Below are positions 1 to 6,842 of a stretch of 11,634 nt of DNA, piece by piece. Position numbers and translations under genes: made by a program. The stretch is taken from the NCBI GenBank assembly GCA_036505615.1, contig DASXTB010000396.1, forward strand, positions 1 to 11,634, written 5' to 3'. Source of the stretch: DASXTB01 sp036505615 (GTDB lineage: Bacteria > Acidobacteriota > UBA6911 > JACQSX01). A model generated the notes under the pieces. The model saw nothing but the letters and a program-made list of their open reading frames with translations. It did not search any database and was not told where the DNA came from. Every line of letters starts with the position of its first letter. Position 1 is the first letter of the stretch.

Positions 1-325
1 GAAAACTCAACGAATATATAAGTTGGGTCGCGGAAAGTGCCGAAACAGCTCGAGTTCTCAGCCTGCAAGCCTGACCGCAAAACAGCCGATCAGATTGGTA
101 AAACCCTGTTCCGTCTGTCTAATTCAGCTGCAATTGTGAGACGCGCTGCTGACGCGCTCTGAAAACATGAAAAACTCAACGAATATATAAGTTGGGGTTG
201 GAAACTGCCGAAACAGCTCGAGTTCTCAGCCTGCAAGCCTGACCGCAAAACAGCCGATCAGATTGGTAAAGCCCTGTTCCGTCTGTCTAATTCAGTTTGA
301 ATTGTGAGACGCGCTGCTGACGCGC
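1..325. repeat. Tandem direct repeat, two ~168-bp copies
   Basis: Bases 2-157 recur at 171-325 with one single-base indel and a handful of substitutions. Both copies carry the phrase ctcaacgaatatataagttg, then cagctcgagttctcagcctg, then a shared end gctgctgacgcgc. The first copy begins at the window edge, so more copies could lie upstream. Near the start of each copy, ACTCAAC and GTTGGGT (5-11 and 22-28) can pair around the AT-rich loop gaatatataa; in copy 2 the pairing is one base pair shorter. No reading frame in the unit looks like a protein. The tail motif ttgctgacgcgcgc appears once more at about 330-345. The function is unknown; it could be an untranslated RNA, the end of a mobile element, or an expanded intergenic repeat. 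Confidence 0.9.
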
Positions 326-433
326 GCCACTTGCTGACGCGCGCGGCTCGGCCAATCCACCGCCCCCCTGCTTTCTGCCCTTATGGTGGTTTGGGCCTTT
401 GCATGCTGCAGGACCTGCTGCTAATCTTTGCCC
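326..433. other. Non-coding leader before the first gene
   Basis: This GC-rich stretch joins the tandem repeat to the first gene. It includes another ctgacgcgcgcggctcgg phrase at about 335-352. I see no convincing promoter hexamers and no good Shine-Dalgarno sequence: the nearest purine-rich stretch, AGGA near 410, is about 20 bases from the ATG at 434. The short frames that cross it do not resemble proteins. Confidence 0.5.
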
Positions 434-2317
434 ATGGCAACTGCCCCCAAGCTCAAATTTGCTGTCACGTTGTTCCTGTTTTCTCAAAATGCATTGCTCC
501 ACGCCCAGGTCCCCAGTGCCGCCGTGAGGCTGGAGACGGTGATCAGCGGCCTCACTGAGCCGACATTTGTGACGCACGCGGGAGACGGAAGCGGTCGGCT
601 GTTTGTCCTGGAGCAGCGAGGACGCATTCGGATCTATAAAGCAGGCCAGCTCCTTACCACTCCGTTTCTGGATATTTCTGCGCTCGTTACTTACGGAGGA
701 GAAAGAGGTCTGCTCGGATTGGCCTTTCATCCAAGCTACAAGACCAACGGGCGATTCTTTATAAATTACACACGTACTAGCGGCGGACAACTGCGGACAG
801 TAATTGCCGAGTATCGAGTTTCCAGTTCCAACGCGGACGTGGCGGATCCGACGGAGAAGCTGATTTTGACCTTCGATCAGCCGTTCGAGAACCATAACGG
901 CGGCATGCTGGCGTTCGGACCCGAGGGGTACCTGTACATTGGAACCGGAGACGGTGGTTCAGGAGGCGACCCTCAGAATAACGGCCAGAGATTGGATACC
1001 CTGCTTGCTAAGCTGCTCCGCATCGACATTGACAGCGCCTCACCTTACGCGGTTCCCCGCGACAATCCGTTTGTAGGGCGCGCCGGTGCGCGTGGTGAGA
1101 TTTGGGCTTATGGGTTGCGCAATCCATGGCGATTCTCTTTTGATCGTCCTGCCGGCCGACTTTTCCTGGCGGATGTAGGACAGGATACAGTCGAGGAAGT
1201 CGATCTGGTGGTGCGAGGCGGCAACTATGGATGGAGGATCATGGAGGGGGACATTTGCTTTTCGCCTCCCAGCAACTGCGATCAGAGCGCCCTGGTAATG
1301 CCCATTGCGACGTACCGGCACACCGTTCCACCTCGAGGTCGATCGGTCACCGGTGGTTACGTCTACCGCGGGCCTCAGGATTCTCCGTGGAAAGGCGCTT
1401 ATTTTTTCGGCGACTTTGTGTCAACACAACTGTGGTCCCTTACCGAGAACAGCGGCGGAACCTGGACGCAAACGGAAATCTTGAATACCGGGCTGAACAT
1501 CAGCTCTTTCGGGGAAGACGAGCGAGGGGAGTTGTATGTGGTCAACCTGGGGGGAGTGGGCCAGGCTACCGGGTCCGTCCACCGCATGCTGTTTGGATCG
1601 ACGCTGGTATTTCCCCAAGTTGCCGATGGAGGGGGCTATACCACCACCTTTACCGTGACCAATACGCAGCTAAACAATGCCAGCGCGACGCTACGCTTTT
1701 TCAATCCTGACGGCACTACGCGACAGGTGACCCTGGCGGATCTCGGCACAGCAAGCTCTTTCAGCTTTCAGGTACCCGCCGGAGGCACGCGAGTGTTTGC
1801 AACAACCGGCCTGTCGCCCACAGGAACGGTAGGGATGGCGCTATTGGAATCCATCCCGCCCGTTGGAGCTGTCTCCACGTTCCGATTAAGTAGCGGCGGA
1901 TCATTGAGGACTGTTGCCGCTGTGCTGAACTCTGGGTTTGTGAGGCGAGCGACGCTTCCCGTCAACACGGTGCCGCCAGCCAATACCGGTGTCGCTATTG
2001 CAAATCCCGGCAGCGCGCCGGTCAACGTGCGCCTTACACTGGTTAATCGTGAAGGGATCGTCGTTGCTTCCGTTGATCTCCCACAGTTGAATCCGCTGCC
2101 GCCCAAGGGCCAAGTCGCCGTCTTTGTCACTGAAATGGGATTCCAAGACTCTCTGGGTCTCTCCGAGAATTCTCTTCAAGTTTCAGTACAGGGAGACGGG
2201 CAGATTGGCATTGTTAGCCTGCTGCAGGAGGATGGTCTGCTGTCAGTTGTTCCGGTGCTGCCGGTGGCGAACCAGCTCGGACTAATCATAATTCCAGCGA
2301 AAGACATAACGCATTAA
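434..2317 (+). CDS. Secreted PQQ-dependent glucose/sorbosone dehydrogenase with C-terminal beta-rich domain
   Basis: A 627-residue exported quinoprotein. Residues 1 to about 25 form a signal peptide ending near LLHAQ. Residues about 30-385 match the soluble glucose dehydrogenase/GSDH six-bladed propeller, which oxidises aldoses to lactones with PQQ and calcium. Visible motifs are GERGLLGLAFHP, ENHNGGMLAFGPEGYLYIGTGDGG with the likely catalytic His154, YGLRNPWRFSFD with the PQQ-contacting Arg229, and GGNYGWRIMEG. From residue 391 (LVFPQVADGGGYTTTF) to the end lies a second beta-rich region, apparently two related sandwich repeats, of a type I associate with Solibacter secreted proteins; it may attach the enzyme to the surface or to carbohydrate. 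ATG 434 was chosen; TTG 428, two codons upstream, is also open, and neither has a clear ribosome binding site. The PIG-L gene follows 51 bp later. The sugar substrate cannot be read from sequence. Confidence 0.9.
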   Translation: MATAPKLKFAVTLFLFSQNALLHAQVPSAAVRLETVISGLTEPTFVTHAGDGSGRLFVLEQRGRIRIYKAGQLLTTPFLDISALVTYGGERGLLGLAFHPSYKTNGRFFINYTRTSGGQLRTVIAEYRVSSSNADVADPTEKLILTFDQPFENHNGGMLAFGPEGYLYIGTGDGGSGGDPQNNGQRLDTLLAKLLRIDIDSASPYAVPRDNPFVGRAGARGEIWAYGLRNPWRFSFDRPAGRLFLADVGQDTVEEVDLVVRGGNYGWRIMEGDICFSPPSNCDQSALVMPIATYRHTVPPRGRSVTGGYVYRGPQDSPWKGAYFFGDFVSTQLWSLTENSGGTWTQTEILNTGLNISSFGEDERGELYVVNLGGVGQATGSVHRMLFGSTLVFPQVADGGGYTTTFTVTNTQLNNASATLRFFNPDGTTRQVTLADLGTASSFSFQVPAGGTRVFATTGLSPTGTVGMALLESIPPVGAVSTFRLSSGGSLRTVAAVLNSGFVRRATLPVNTVPPANTGVAIANPGSAPVNVRLTLVNREGIVVASVDLPQLNPLPPKGQVAVFVTEMGFQDSLGLSENSLQVSVQGDGQIGIVSLLQEDGLLSVVPVLPVANQLGLIIIPAKDITH

Positions 2318-2355
2318 ACGGTAGAATCGAGGCTCACCACAATCCAATTGAGCAA

Positions 2356-2362
2356 CAGGAGG
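2356..2362 (+). promoter_or_regulatory. Ribosome binding site fixing the PIG-L start
   Basis: CAGGAGG lies six bases before ATG 2369. It decides the start: the in-frame TTG at 2348 lies upstream of this site and would add seven non-hydrophobic residues ahead of a normal signal peptide. Confidence 0.85.
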
Positions 2363-2368
2363 TCTGCT

Positions 2369-3283
2369 ATGAAAACCTTCAACTTATTGTGTCCATCTCG
2401 CTCCGTCCGGGTACTCTTGCTGATCATCCTGGCCCTTGCACTGGCCATATCAGCCCGAGCGCAGCAAAAGATCAATGTCATTGCATTCGGCGCGCATCCG
2501 GACGACTGCGACAACCGCGCCGCTGGCGTCGCAGCAAAGTATGCGGCGCTTGGACATCGAGTGCGCTTTGTGGCTGTGACCAACGGCGACGCAGGCCATC
2601 AGACCCAGGGGGGCGTCGAACTGGCCCGCAGAAGATACGCCGAGGCGCAGGAGGCCGCGAGGCGAATCGGCATTGAGTACGTGGTCTTAGACAACCATGA
2701 CGGCAAGCTGCTACCGACGATGGAAGTCCGCGAGCAGATCATCCGGCAAATGCGCCAATGGAAAGCCGACCTGGTCCTGGCCCCGCGTCCCAACGATTAT
2801 CATCCCGATCACCGATACACAGGAGTGCTGGTGCAGGATGCGGCTTATATGGTGACCGTTCCCAATATTTGCCCGGATACGCCGGCGCTGCGCAAGAATC
2901 CGGTCTTCATGTACTTTCAGGACGGCTTCCAAAAGCCGAATCCCTTTTCTCCTGATGTCGCCGTCTCGATAGACGACGTGATAGAGAAAAAGTACGACGC
3001 ACTGGATGCTCACGTTTCGCAGATGTACGAATGGCTCGCCTGGCACGCAGAACTTCTGGATAAAGTTCCGAAAGACCCGAAAGCCCGCAAAGAATGGCTG
3101 AAGACCCAAAGAAACTACGAGCCGACGGCCGCGGTTCGGCAAGCGCTAGCGAAGCGCTACGGACCGGAAGCGGCAAAGAAAATCGGGTACGCGGAGGCCT
3201 TCGAGATCTGTGAATATGGGACCCGGCCTACCGAGGCGGATATCCGGAGATTATTTCCATTCTTTCCGGAGCGTTCCAACTGA
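2369..3283 (+). CDS. Secreted PIG-L (LmbE-like) family N-deacetylase
   Basis: A 304-residue zinc-dependent deacetylase of the PIG-L/LmbE family, whose members remove acetyl groups from N-acetylglucosaminyl compounds. Residues 1-31 form a signal peptide (hydrophobic core VLLLIILALALAI, cleavage predicted after ARA). The family motif AHPDD sits just after it, with His43 and Asp46 as expected zinc ligands and Asp45 as the likely general base. The second motif, YHPDHRYTG, supplies His148 as the third ligand. All key residues are present and the length is normal, so the enzyme should be active. It lies 51 bp after the PQQ dehydrogenase and 80 bp before the TIM-barrel/SMP-30 fusion, consistent with co-transcription. 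The predicted export suggests a periplasmic or extracellular amino-sugar substrate rather than mycothiol or bacillithiol synthesis; the exact substrate is unknown. Confidence 0.9.
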   Translation: MKTFNLLCPSRSVRVLLLIILALALAISARAQQKINVIAFGAHPDDCDNRAAGVAAKYAALGHRVRFVAVTNGDAGHQTQGGVELARRRYAEAQEAARRIGIEYVVLDNHDGKLLPTMEVREQIIRQMRQWKADLVLAPRPNDYHPDHRYTGVLVQDAAYMVTVPNICPDTPALRKNPVFMYFQDGFQKPNPFSPDVAVSIDDVIEKKYDALDAHVSQMYEWLAWHAELLDKVPKDPKARKEWLKTQRNYEPTAAVRQALAKRYGPEAAKKIGYAEAFEICEYGTRPTEADIRRLFPFFPERSN

Positions 3284-3290
3284 CGCGGAT

Positions 3291-3354
3291 CATTCTTGTT
3301 CGCGTAATTCGTGAAATTCGTGGCTAGTTTTCTCAATTCGTGAATAATCTGGGG
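3291..3354. repeat. Dispersed repeat element, copy A (partial)
   Basis: This stretch between the PIG-L gene and the next gene contains taattcgtgaaattcgtggc, then tagttttctcaattcgtgaataatctgggg. Read on the minus strand it aligns with the arms of the inverted repeat at 5294-5485: tagccacgaattt-acgaattacgcg against tagccacggattt-acgctgattacacg, and the outer end aattcgtgaataatctgggg against aattcacgaataatccggg. The GGGGA at its end (3351-3355), eight bases before ATG 3364, may serve as the ribosome binding site of the next gene. Confidence 0.7.
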
Positions 3355-3363
3355 ACTAGCCTT

Positions 3364-5151
3364 ATGAAAATCAGCAATTACTCGTTGAACTATTCGCGGC
3401 TCCTTGCGCAGCGAAAGATGGACGTTTTCCGGTTCCTGGGACTGTGCCGCGAACTGGGCGTGGAGGGGGCAAGTCTCCATATTCGGGATCTGGAAAGCAC
3501 GCAGCCCGATTACTTAAAGAAGATTCGACGCGCGTATCTTGACCACGGCTTGTCCGTCTCCATGTTCACCGTGACGACCGATTTCGGCAAGCCAGATCCG
3601 GCGCAAGAATTCGAGAAGGCACGAGAAGCGATCCGAGTGGCGCTATTTTTGGGAGCTCCCCTGCTGCGCGTTTTTGCGGGATCCCCCTTTAGCGAGCAGG
3701 AGCGAAATCAGGCCTTCGAGCGCGCGGCGCTGGCGATTCGTGGGGTTTGCCAGGAAGCAGCCGAGGCGGGTTTGCCCGTTGGACTTCAGAACCACAATCA
3801 CCGGGCGTTGTGTCGTACAGGCGATGAAGTGCTCCGCTTCATCCGCATAGTCGATCACTCCAACCTCTGCTTTGTTCTCGATACCGGGCAGTTTGCCGGC
3901 TCAAAAGGAGCGAGCGGGCAAGTTCCAGCCGACTTGCAAAGCGCGGATCCAATGGAAAGCATACGCCAGACAGCTTCTCTGGCCCGGTACGTCCGCGCCA
4001 AATTTTATAACCCTGGCCCGGATGGCTCGGAACCATCCATCAACTACGATAAGGTCTTAGACATTTTGCGAGGCGTGCATTACCAAGGCTTCATCGACAT
4101 CGTTTATGAAGGTCCCGCAGGCACAGGTGAAGATGTGCGCCGGGCGGTTCCCCTCATCGTCAGCTTCCTGAGGTCCAAGATTGCATTGGGCCCAAGCCCG
4201 CAGCTTGCCGCTCAGACCACGGCTCGGCCGCGCTATGCAGGTCTTGCCACAACCAGTTACCTTCCCGATGGTGAGATCCGGACCGAGACCCAAGTGGCTT
4301 TCCTGGAAGGCCCCGCCGTGGACCGCAGCGGCAATGTTTTCTTCAGCAATATTGAAGCGGAGCAAATTCTCAAGTGGGACCCCGCGGGGAAGAAACTAAC
4401 CGTGTTTCGACAGAACAGTAACAAAGCCAACGGCCTGAGATTTGATCGGCGCGGCCGGCTCCTCGCTTGCGAAGGGGGTGGCCGCGTGATACGCATCAAC
4501 GTGCAAACGGGCGAGATCACTGTGCTGGCCGACAAATATCAGGGTAAGCCGCTGGGCGCGCCCAATGACCTGGCGACTGATGGGAACGGGCGAATCTATT
4601 TCACGTCTCGCTTGGCAAACCGCGATCCAAAGACTGGAAATGTGAACGCCGTCTACCGAATTGATCCGGATGGAGCCATAACGCGGATCCTGGCATGGCC
4701 GGCCATTGACATGCCCAACGGCATTGTGACGTCGGCTGACGATAAGATTCTCTACTTGATCGACTCCGACTCCGGGGAAAATCGCGCGCGAAGAATTCGA
4801 GCTTACGATTTGCAGCCGGATGGCACGGTGACCAACGAAAGGCTGCTTTACGATTTCTACCCGGGACGCGGCGGAGACGGAATGGCAGTGGACCGGGAGG
4901 GCAATCTCTATGTGGCGGCCGGGCTGCATCGCCGACGCGGGACCAGCGAAACATTGGACACCCTGCCGGGCGTTCATGTGATTTCGCCCGAAGGAAAGCT
5001 GCTGGCTTTTGTTGAAACGCCGGAGGATACAATCACCAACTGCACCTTTGGCGGAGCCGATTTGCGCACACTGTACGTAACCTGCGGCAAGGGTTTGTTC
5101 AGCCTTCGAACACGTATTCCTGGAAAGCCGGCGTATCGGCCGGAAGCGTAA
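3364..5151 (+). CDS. Fusion of sugar isomerase/epimerase-type TIM barrel with SMP-30/gluconolactonase propeller
   Basis: A 595-residue two-domain protein with no signal peptide, so probably cytoplasmic. Residues 1 to about 275 match the xylose-isomerase-like TIM barrel superfamily (sugar phosphate isomerase/epimerase, AP endonuclease 2 type): GLQNHNHRALCRTGDEVLRF at 140-159, VLDTGQF with Asp173, and DIVYEGPAGTG with Glu249 as a probable metal ligand. After a linker (about 275-300), residues about 300-590 match the SMP-30/gluconolactonase/LRE propeller: LEGPAVD (Glu315), NKANGLRFD, APNDLATD (Asn401), MPNGIV (Asn452) and GGDGMAVD (Asp505). These correspond to the metal site Glu-Asn-Asp and the substrate Asn of SMP-30. 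The joined halves suggest successive steps on one sugar acid or lactone. ATG 3364 is preferred over GTG 3340, which lies inside a repeat and has no ribosome binding site. Confidence 0.88.
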   Translation: MKISNYSLNYSRLLAQRKMDVFRFLGLCRELGVEGASLHIRDLESTQPDYLKKIRRAYLDHGLSVSMFTVTTDFGKPDPAQEFEKAREAIRVALFLGAPLLRVFAGSPFSEQERNQAFERAALAIRGVCQEAAEAGLPVGLQNHNHRALCRTGDEVLRFIRIVDHSNLCFVLDTGQFAGSKGASGQVPADLQSADPMESIRQTASLARYVRAKFYNPGPDGSEPSINYDKVLDILRGVHYQGFIDIVYEGPAGTGEDVRRAVPLIVSFLRSKIALGPSPQLAAQTTARPRYAGLATTSYLPDGEIRTETQVAFLEGPAVDRSGNVFFSNIEAEQILKWDPAGKKLTVFRQNSNKANGLRFDRRGRLLACEGGGRVIRINVQTGEITVLADKYQGKPLGAPNDLATDGNGRIYFTSRLANRDPKTGNVNAVYRIDPDGAITRILAWPAIDMPNGIVTSADDKILYLIDSDSGENRARRIRAYDLQPDGTVTNERLLYDFYPGRGGDGMAVDREGNLYVAAGLHRRRGTSETLDTLPGVHVISPEGKLLAFVETPEDTITNCTFGGADLRTLYVTCGKGLFSLRTRIPGKPAYRPEA

Positions 5152-5293
5152 ATCATCGTGCGGTCACAGCGAAAGGCATGAGAGAAAGAAAGTGAACCGC
5201 GAACCTCGATCAGCATCACCACGAACAGAAGAGAGACAGTGGTGAAAGTTTTCAGGCTCGAAGGGCCGCCATTGGGTAGGCCTGGCCGTAACC

Positions 5294-5485
5294 CGGATTA
5301 TTCGTGAATTAAAAGATCTAGCCACGGATTTACGCTGATTACACGGATAAGATCGGGGTCGGGGAATGGGCACGATGAACGGCTCCGCCCGTCACACTGC
5401 AAGTTGGTGCCCATCAACCGACCCCGATCTTATCCGTGTAATCAGCGTAATCTGTGGCCGGTTCTTTCAGTTGGTGAATAATCCG
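5294..5485. repeat. Large imperfect inverted repeat, ~80-bp arms, 33-bp spacer (copy B, complete)
   Basis: The left arm (5294-5373) and right arm (5407-5485) are reverse complements over almost their full length. The best block is gattacacggataagatcgg continuing into ggtcgg on the left, mirrored by ccgaccccgatcttatccgt and gtaatc on the right. The outer ends cggattattcgtg and ttggtgaataatccg also pair. The 33-base spacer contains gaacggctccgcccgtcac. Transcription would give a very long hairpin. There are no coding frames inside, so this resembles a REP/BIME-type or MITE-like non-autonomous element rather than an insertion sequence with a transposase. Related half-elements lie at 3291-3354 and 9049-9115. 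Confidence 0.88.
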
Positions 5486-5526
5486 AGGTAAGGGCGGGGT
5501 TTGCGTAACAAAACAACAAAAGGTTT

Positions 5527-5569
5527 GAGGTCCGAAGGACCGGCACATCGTGTCGCTCCTTCGGAGCTT
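5527..5569 (+). terminator. Strong hairpin followed by a T-rich tract, possible terminator
   Basis: TCCGAAGGA (5531-5539) pairs perfectly with TCCTTCGGA (5557-5565). After one C-C mismatch the stem continues with CGGCAC against GTGTCG (one G-T pair) around a three-base loop, and it also extends a little outward. About five bases beyond the extended stem comes ggtttttgttt (5574-5584). The spacing is loose for an intrinsic terminator, so it may instead be another extragenic palindrome that happens to end transcription of the upstream gene group. Confidence 0.5.
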
Positions 5570-5724
5570 CTGCGGTTTTTGTTTCCTTAAATCCCCTCCC
5601 TTACGGACGGGGCTACTCCCTGACGGCTCTTCGAGCCTGACCGGAATCTTTGCGCAGCTAACCCGCAGAGGGTTGTATTTTTTCGCAAGATTTTTAGTTC
5701 GCCACAAGGCACACGAGAAATAAT

Positions 5725-5815
5725 TTCGTGGCATCGGCCTTCGTGGCCCTTTTGTTTGCTGCTTAGCCGCGTTGTGTTCTTCGCATGCTCCGCGGTTAAG
5801 TTTGTGGCTTGTTCT
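5725..5815. repeat. Degenerate ttcgtggc-type short tandem repeat
   Basis: The phrases ttcgtggcatcggcc, ttcgtggccc, gctccgcggttaag and tttgtggc follow one another shortly before the amidohydrolase ribosome binding site. They look like decayed copies of a roughly 15-18-base unit. The match is loose, and the segment is reported mainly because it lies in the expected 5' leader of the downstream gene. Confidence 0.4.
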
Positions 5816-5822
5816 ATACACC

Positions 5823-5828
5823 GGAGGG
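5823..5828 (+). promoter_or_regulatory. Ribosome binding site fixing the amidohydrolase start
   Basis: GGAGGG lies four to five bases before ATG 5833. It decides against the in-frame TTG at 5809, which lies in repeat DNA upstream of this site. Confidence 0.75.
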
Positions 5829-5832
5829 CATC

Positions 5833-6702
5833 ATGTCCTTCTTCCATCGCAGACAGATCTTTCGAGCCGGGCTGGTCAGCCTGGCCAATTTCATTATCGG
5901 AAGCCCTTTATCGCGGGAGGCTAAAGCCGAAACACGCCGCGGGATCTTCGACGCCCATCTGCACATCCCGAGCGACAACGGCGAAAACTTCCAATGGAAC
6001 CTGGTGACGCGCAACATGCCGGAATTTGTCGCCTACCTGGATAAATGCGGCGTTCAACGCGGCGTCATCTCCTCTTCGTGGAGCAACAAAGCTCAAACCC
6101 CGGATGATTACCGCCAGGGGAATCGCGAGGTGTCGAAATACGTGGACCGTTACAGGGGCCGTTTTCGAGGAAGCTGCGTCATCACGCCGTTTCGCATCGA
6201 TGAAGCATTACGTGAGATTGAAGACTGCCATCGGCAATACGGCTTTGTCTGGCTGGGCGAGTTTTGCAATTACATGACAGGCTATCGGTATGACACGCCG
6301 GAGTGGGCCGAAGTTATGAAGCTGGCCACGAAACTGAATCTGGTTAATCAAATCCATACAAACACAAAAGAAATGCAATACCTGGCAGAGAATTTTCCGG
6401 ATGCGACTATCGTGTTTCCGCATTTGGGCGGAAGCAAAGATGACATTTTTGCCCGGATTGACGTAATCGCCCGGCACAAGAACGCTCACATCGATCTTTC
6501 AGGCTCGGGAATCGAGCGGGTGGGCATCCTGGAAAAGGCGGTGAAGGAAATCGGCGCCGACCGCGTGCTCTACGGCTCAGACTTCACCATCAATGAGCCG
6601 TCGGGAGTTCTAGCGCGCGTCAGGAACGCCTTTCTTACTGCGGAAGACCGCGAGAAGATTCTGTTTCGCAATGTAGAACGCCTGCTTGCCCACGCTGGCT
6701 GA
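5833..6702 (+). CDS. Exported amidohydrolase-2 family metal-dependent TIM-barrel hydrolase
   Basis: A 289-residue member of the amidohydrolase 2 (PF04909-like) family, which includes metal-dependent hydrolases and decarboxylases acting on C-N or C-C bonds. The N-terminus MSFFHRRQIFRAGLVSLANF carries a twin arginine and a moderately hydrophobic stretch, suggesting Tat export, though the consensus is imperfect. The metal-binding HxH is FDAHLHI (His42, His44); His175 in NQIHTN and His197 in FPHLGG follow, and Asp250 in VLYGSDF completes the usual set. The length is normal and the gene appears intact. It is transcribed in the same direction as the three-gene group but separated from it by 681 bp of repeats, and it runs convergently towards the PQQ dehydrogenase at 6975. 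The substrate cannot be assigned; lactone or sugar-derived hydrolysis is only a guess from context. Confidence 0.85.
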   Translation: MSFFHRRQIFRAGLVSLANFIIGSPLSREAKAETRRGIFDAHLHIPSDNGENFQWNLVTRNMPEFVAYLDKCGVQRGVISSSWSNKAQTPDDYRQGNREVSKYVDRYRGRFRGSCVITPFRIDEALREIEDCHRQYGFVWLGEFCNYMTGYRYDTPEWAEVMKLATKLNLVNQIHTNTKEMQYLAENFPDATIVFPHLGGSKDDIFARIDVIARHKNAHIDLSGSGIERVGILEKAVKEIGADRVLYGSDFTINEPSGVLARVRNAFLTAEDREKILFRNVERLLAHAG

Positions 6703-6838
6703 AGCCATCGGCGATGGAGCCGAAGAGAGCAAATTCTGTAATCTTCCATCGGCGGCAAAAATCAGCAACCTTCTTCTTTGATATTTCGATGTTCCGATAG
6801 GTGAGTATATCGGCCTCCAGAGAACGGCGCCCTGTCAT
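6635..6838 (-). pseudogene. 5' fragment of a MNT-type nucleotidyltransferase gene (antitoxin-like)
   Basis: On the minus strand, ATG 6838 opens a 67-codon frame. Its first ~45 residues resemble the start of small MNT (MntA-like) nucleotidyltransferases: KKKVADFCRRWKITEFALFGS, that is, a short helix followed by the conserved [LA]LFGS. In intact proteins the GS motif is followed within about 10-15 residues by the catalytic DxD; here the sequence becomes unrelated after FGSIADGF and runs into the antisense of the amidohydrolase end (stop at 6635). The homologous part is roughly 6705-6838. A good ribosome binding site precedes the ATG, so this looks like a real gene head cut off by deletion or rearrangement next to the amidohydrolase stop codon. 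MNT proteins usually pair with HEPN toxins; no HEPN gene is seen in the window. Confidence 0.6.
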
Positions 6839-6842
6839 CGTT

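Larger units (their letters stand above)
5152..5832. other. 681-bp non-coding mosaic of repeats
   Basis: No frame here looks like a real protein. From left to right it holds: a 7-bp hairpin, TCACCAC (5216-5222) and GTGGTGA (5239-5245); a phrase ggctcgaagggccg near 5257-5270; the large inverted repeat 5294-5485; a strong hairpin 5527-5569; a pyrimidine-rich segment around 5586-5640 (cccctcccttacggacgggg, cggctcttcgagcctgaccgg); and a degenerate ttcgtggc-type repeat at about 5725-5815. It separates the three-gene group from the amidohydrolase and makes read-through co-transcription doubtful. I see no convincing promoter for the downstream gene, though one must be here if that gene is transcribed separately. 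Confidence 0.75.

Noticed and set aside
1..325. CRISPR-like array
   Set aside because: The unit is about 168 bp with no short repeat/unique spacer pattern, and no cas gene is nearby.
304..558. Short plus-strand frame starting in the tandem repeat and overlapping the first gene
   Set aside because: It overlaps the signal peptide region of the dehydrogenase in another frame and resembles no protein; its start lies in repeat DNA.
3340..3363. GTG start eight codons upstream for the fusion protein
   Set aside because: The GTG is inside a dispersed repeat element and lacks a ribosome binding site, whereas ATG 3364 has GGGGA eight bases upstream and begins the barrel's first strand (MKISNYSLNY).
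4396..4977. 193-codon open frame on the minus strand opposite the fusion gene
   Set aside because: It lies wholly antisense to a clear SMP-30 domain, shows no family motif or signal peptide, and is explained by high GC content.
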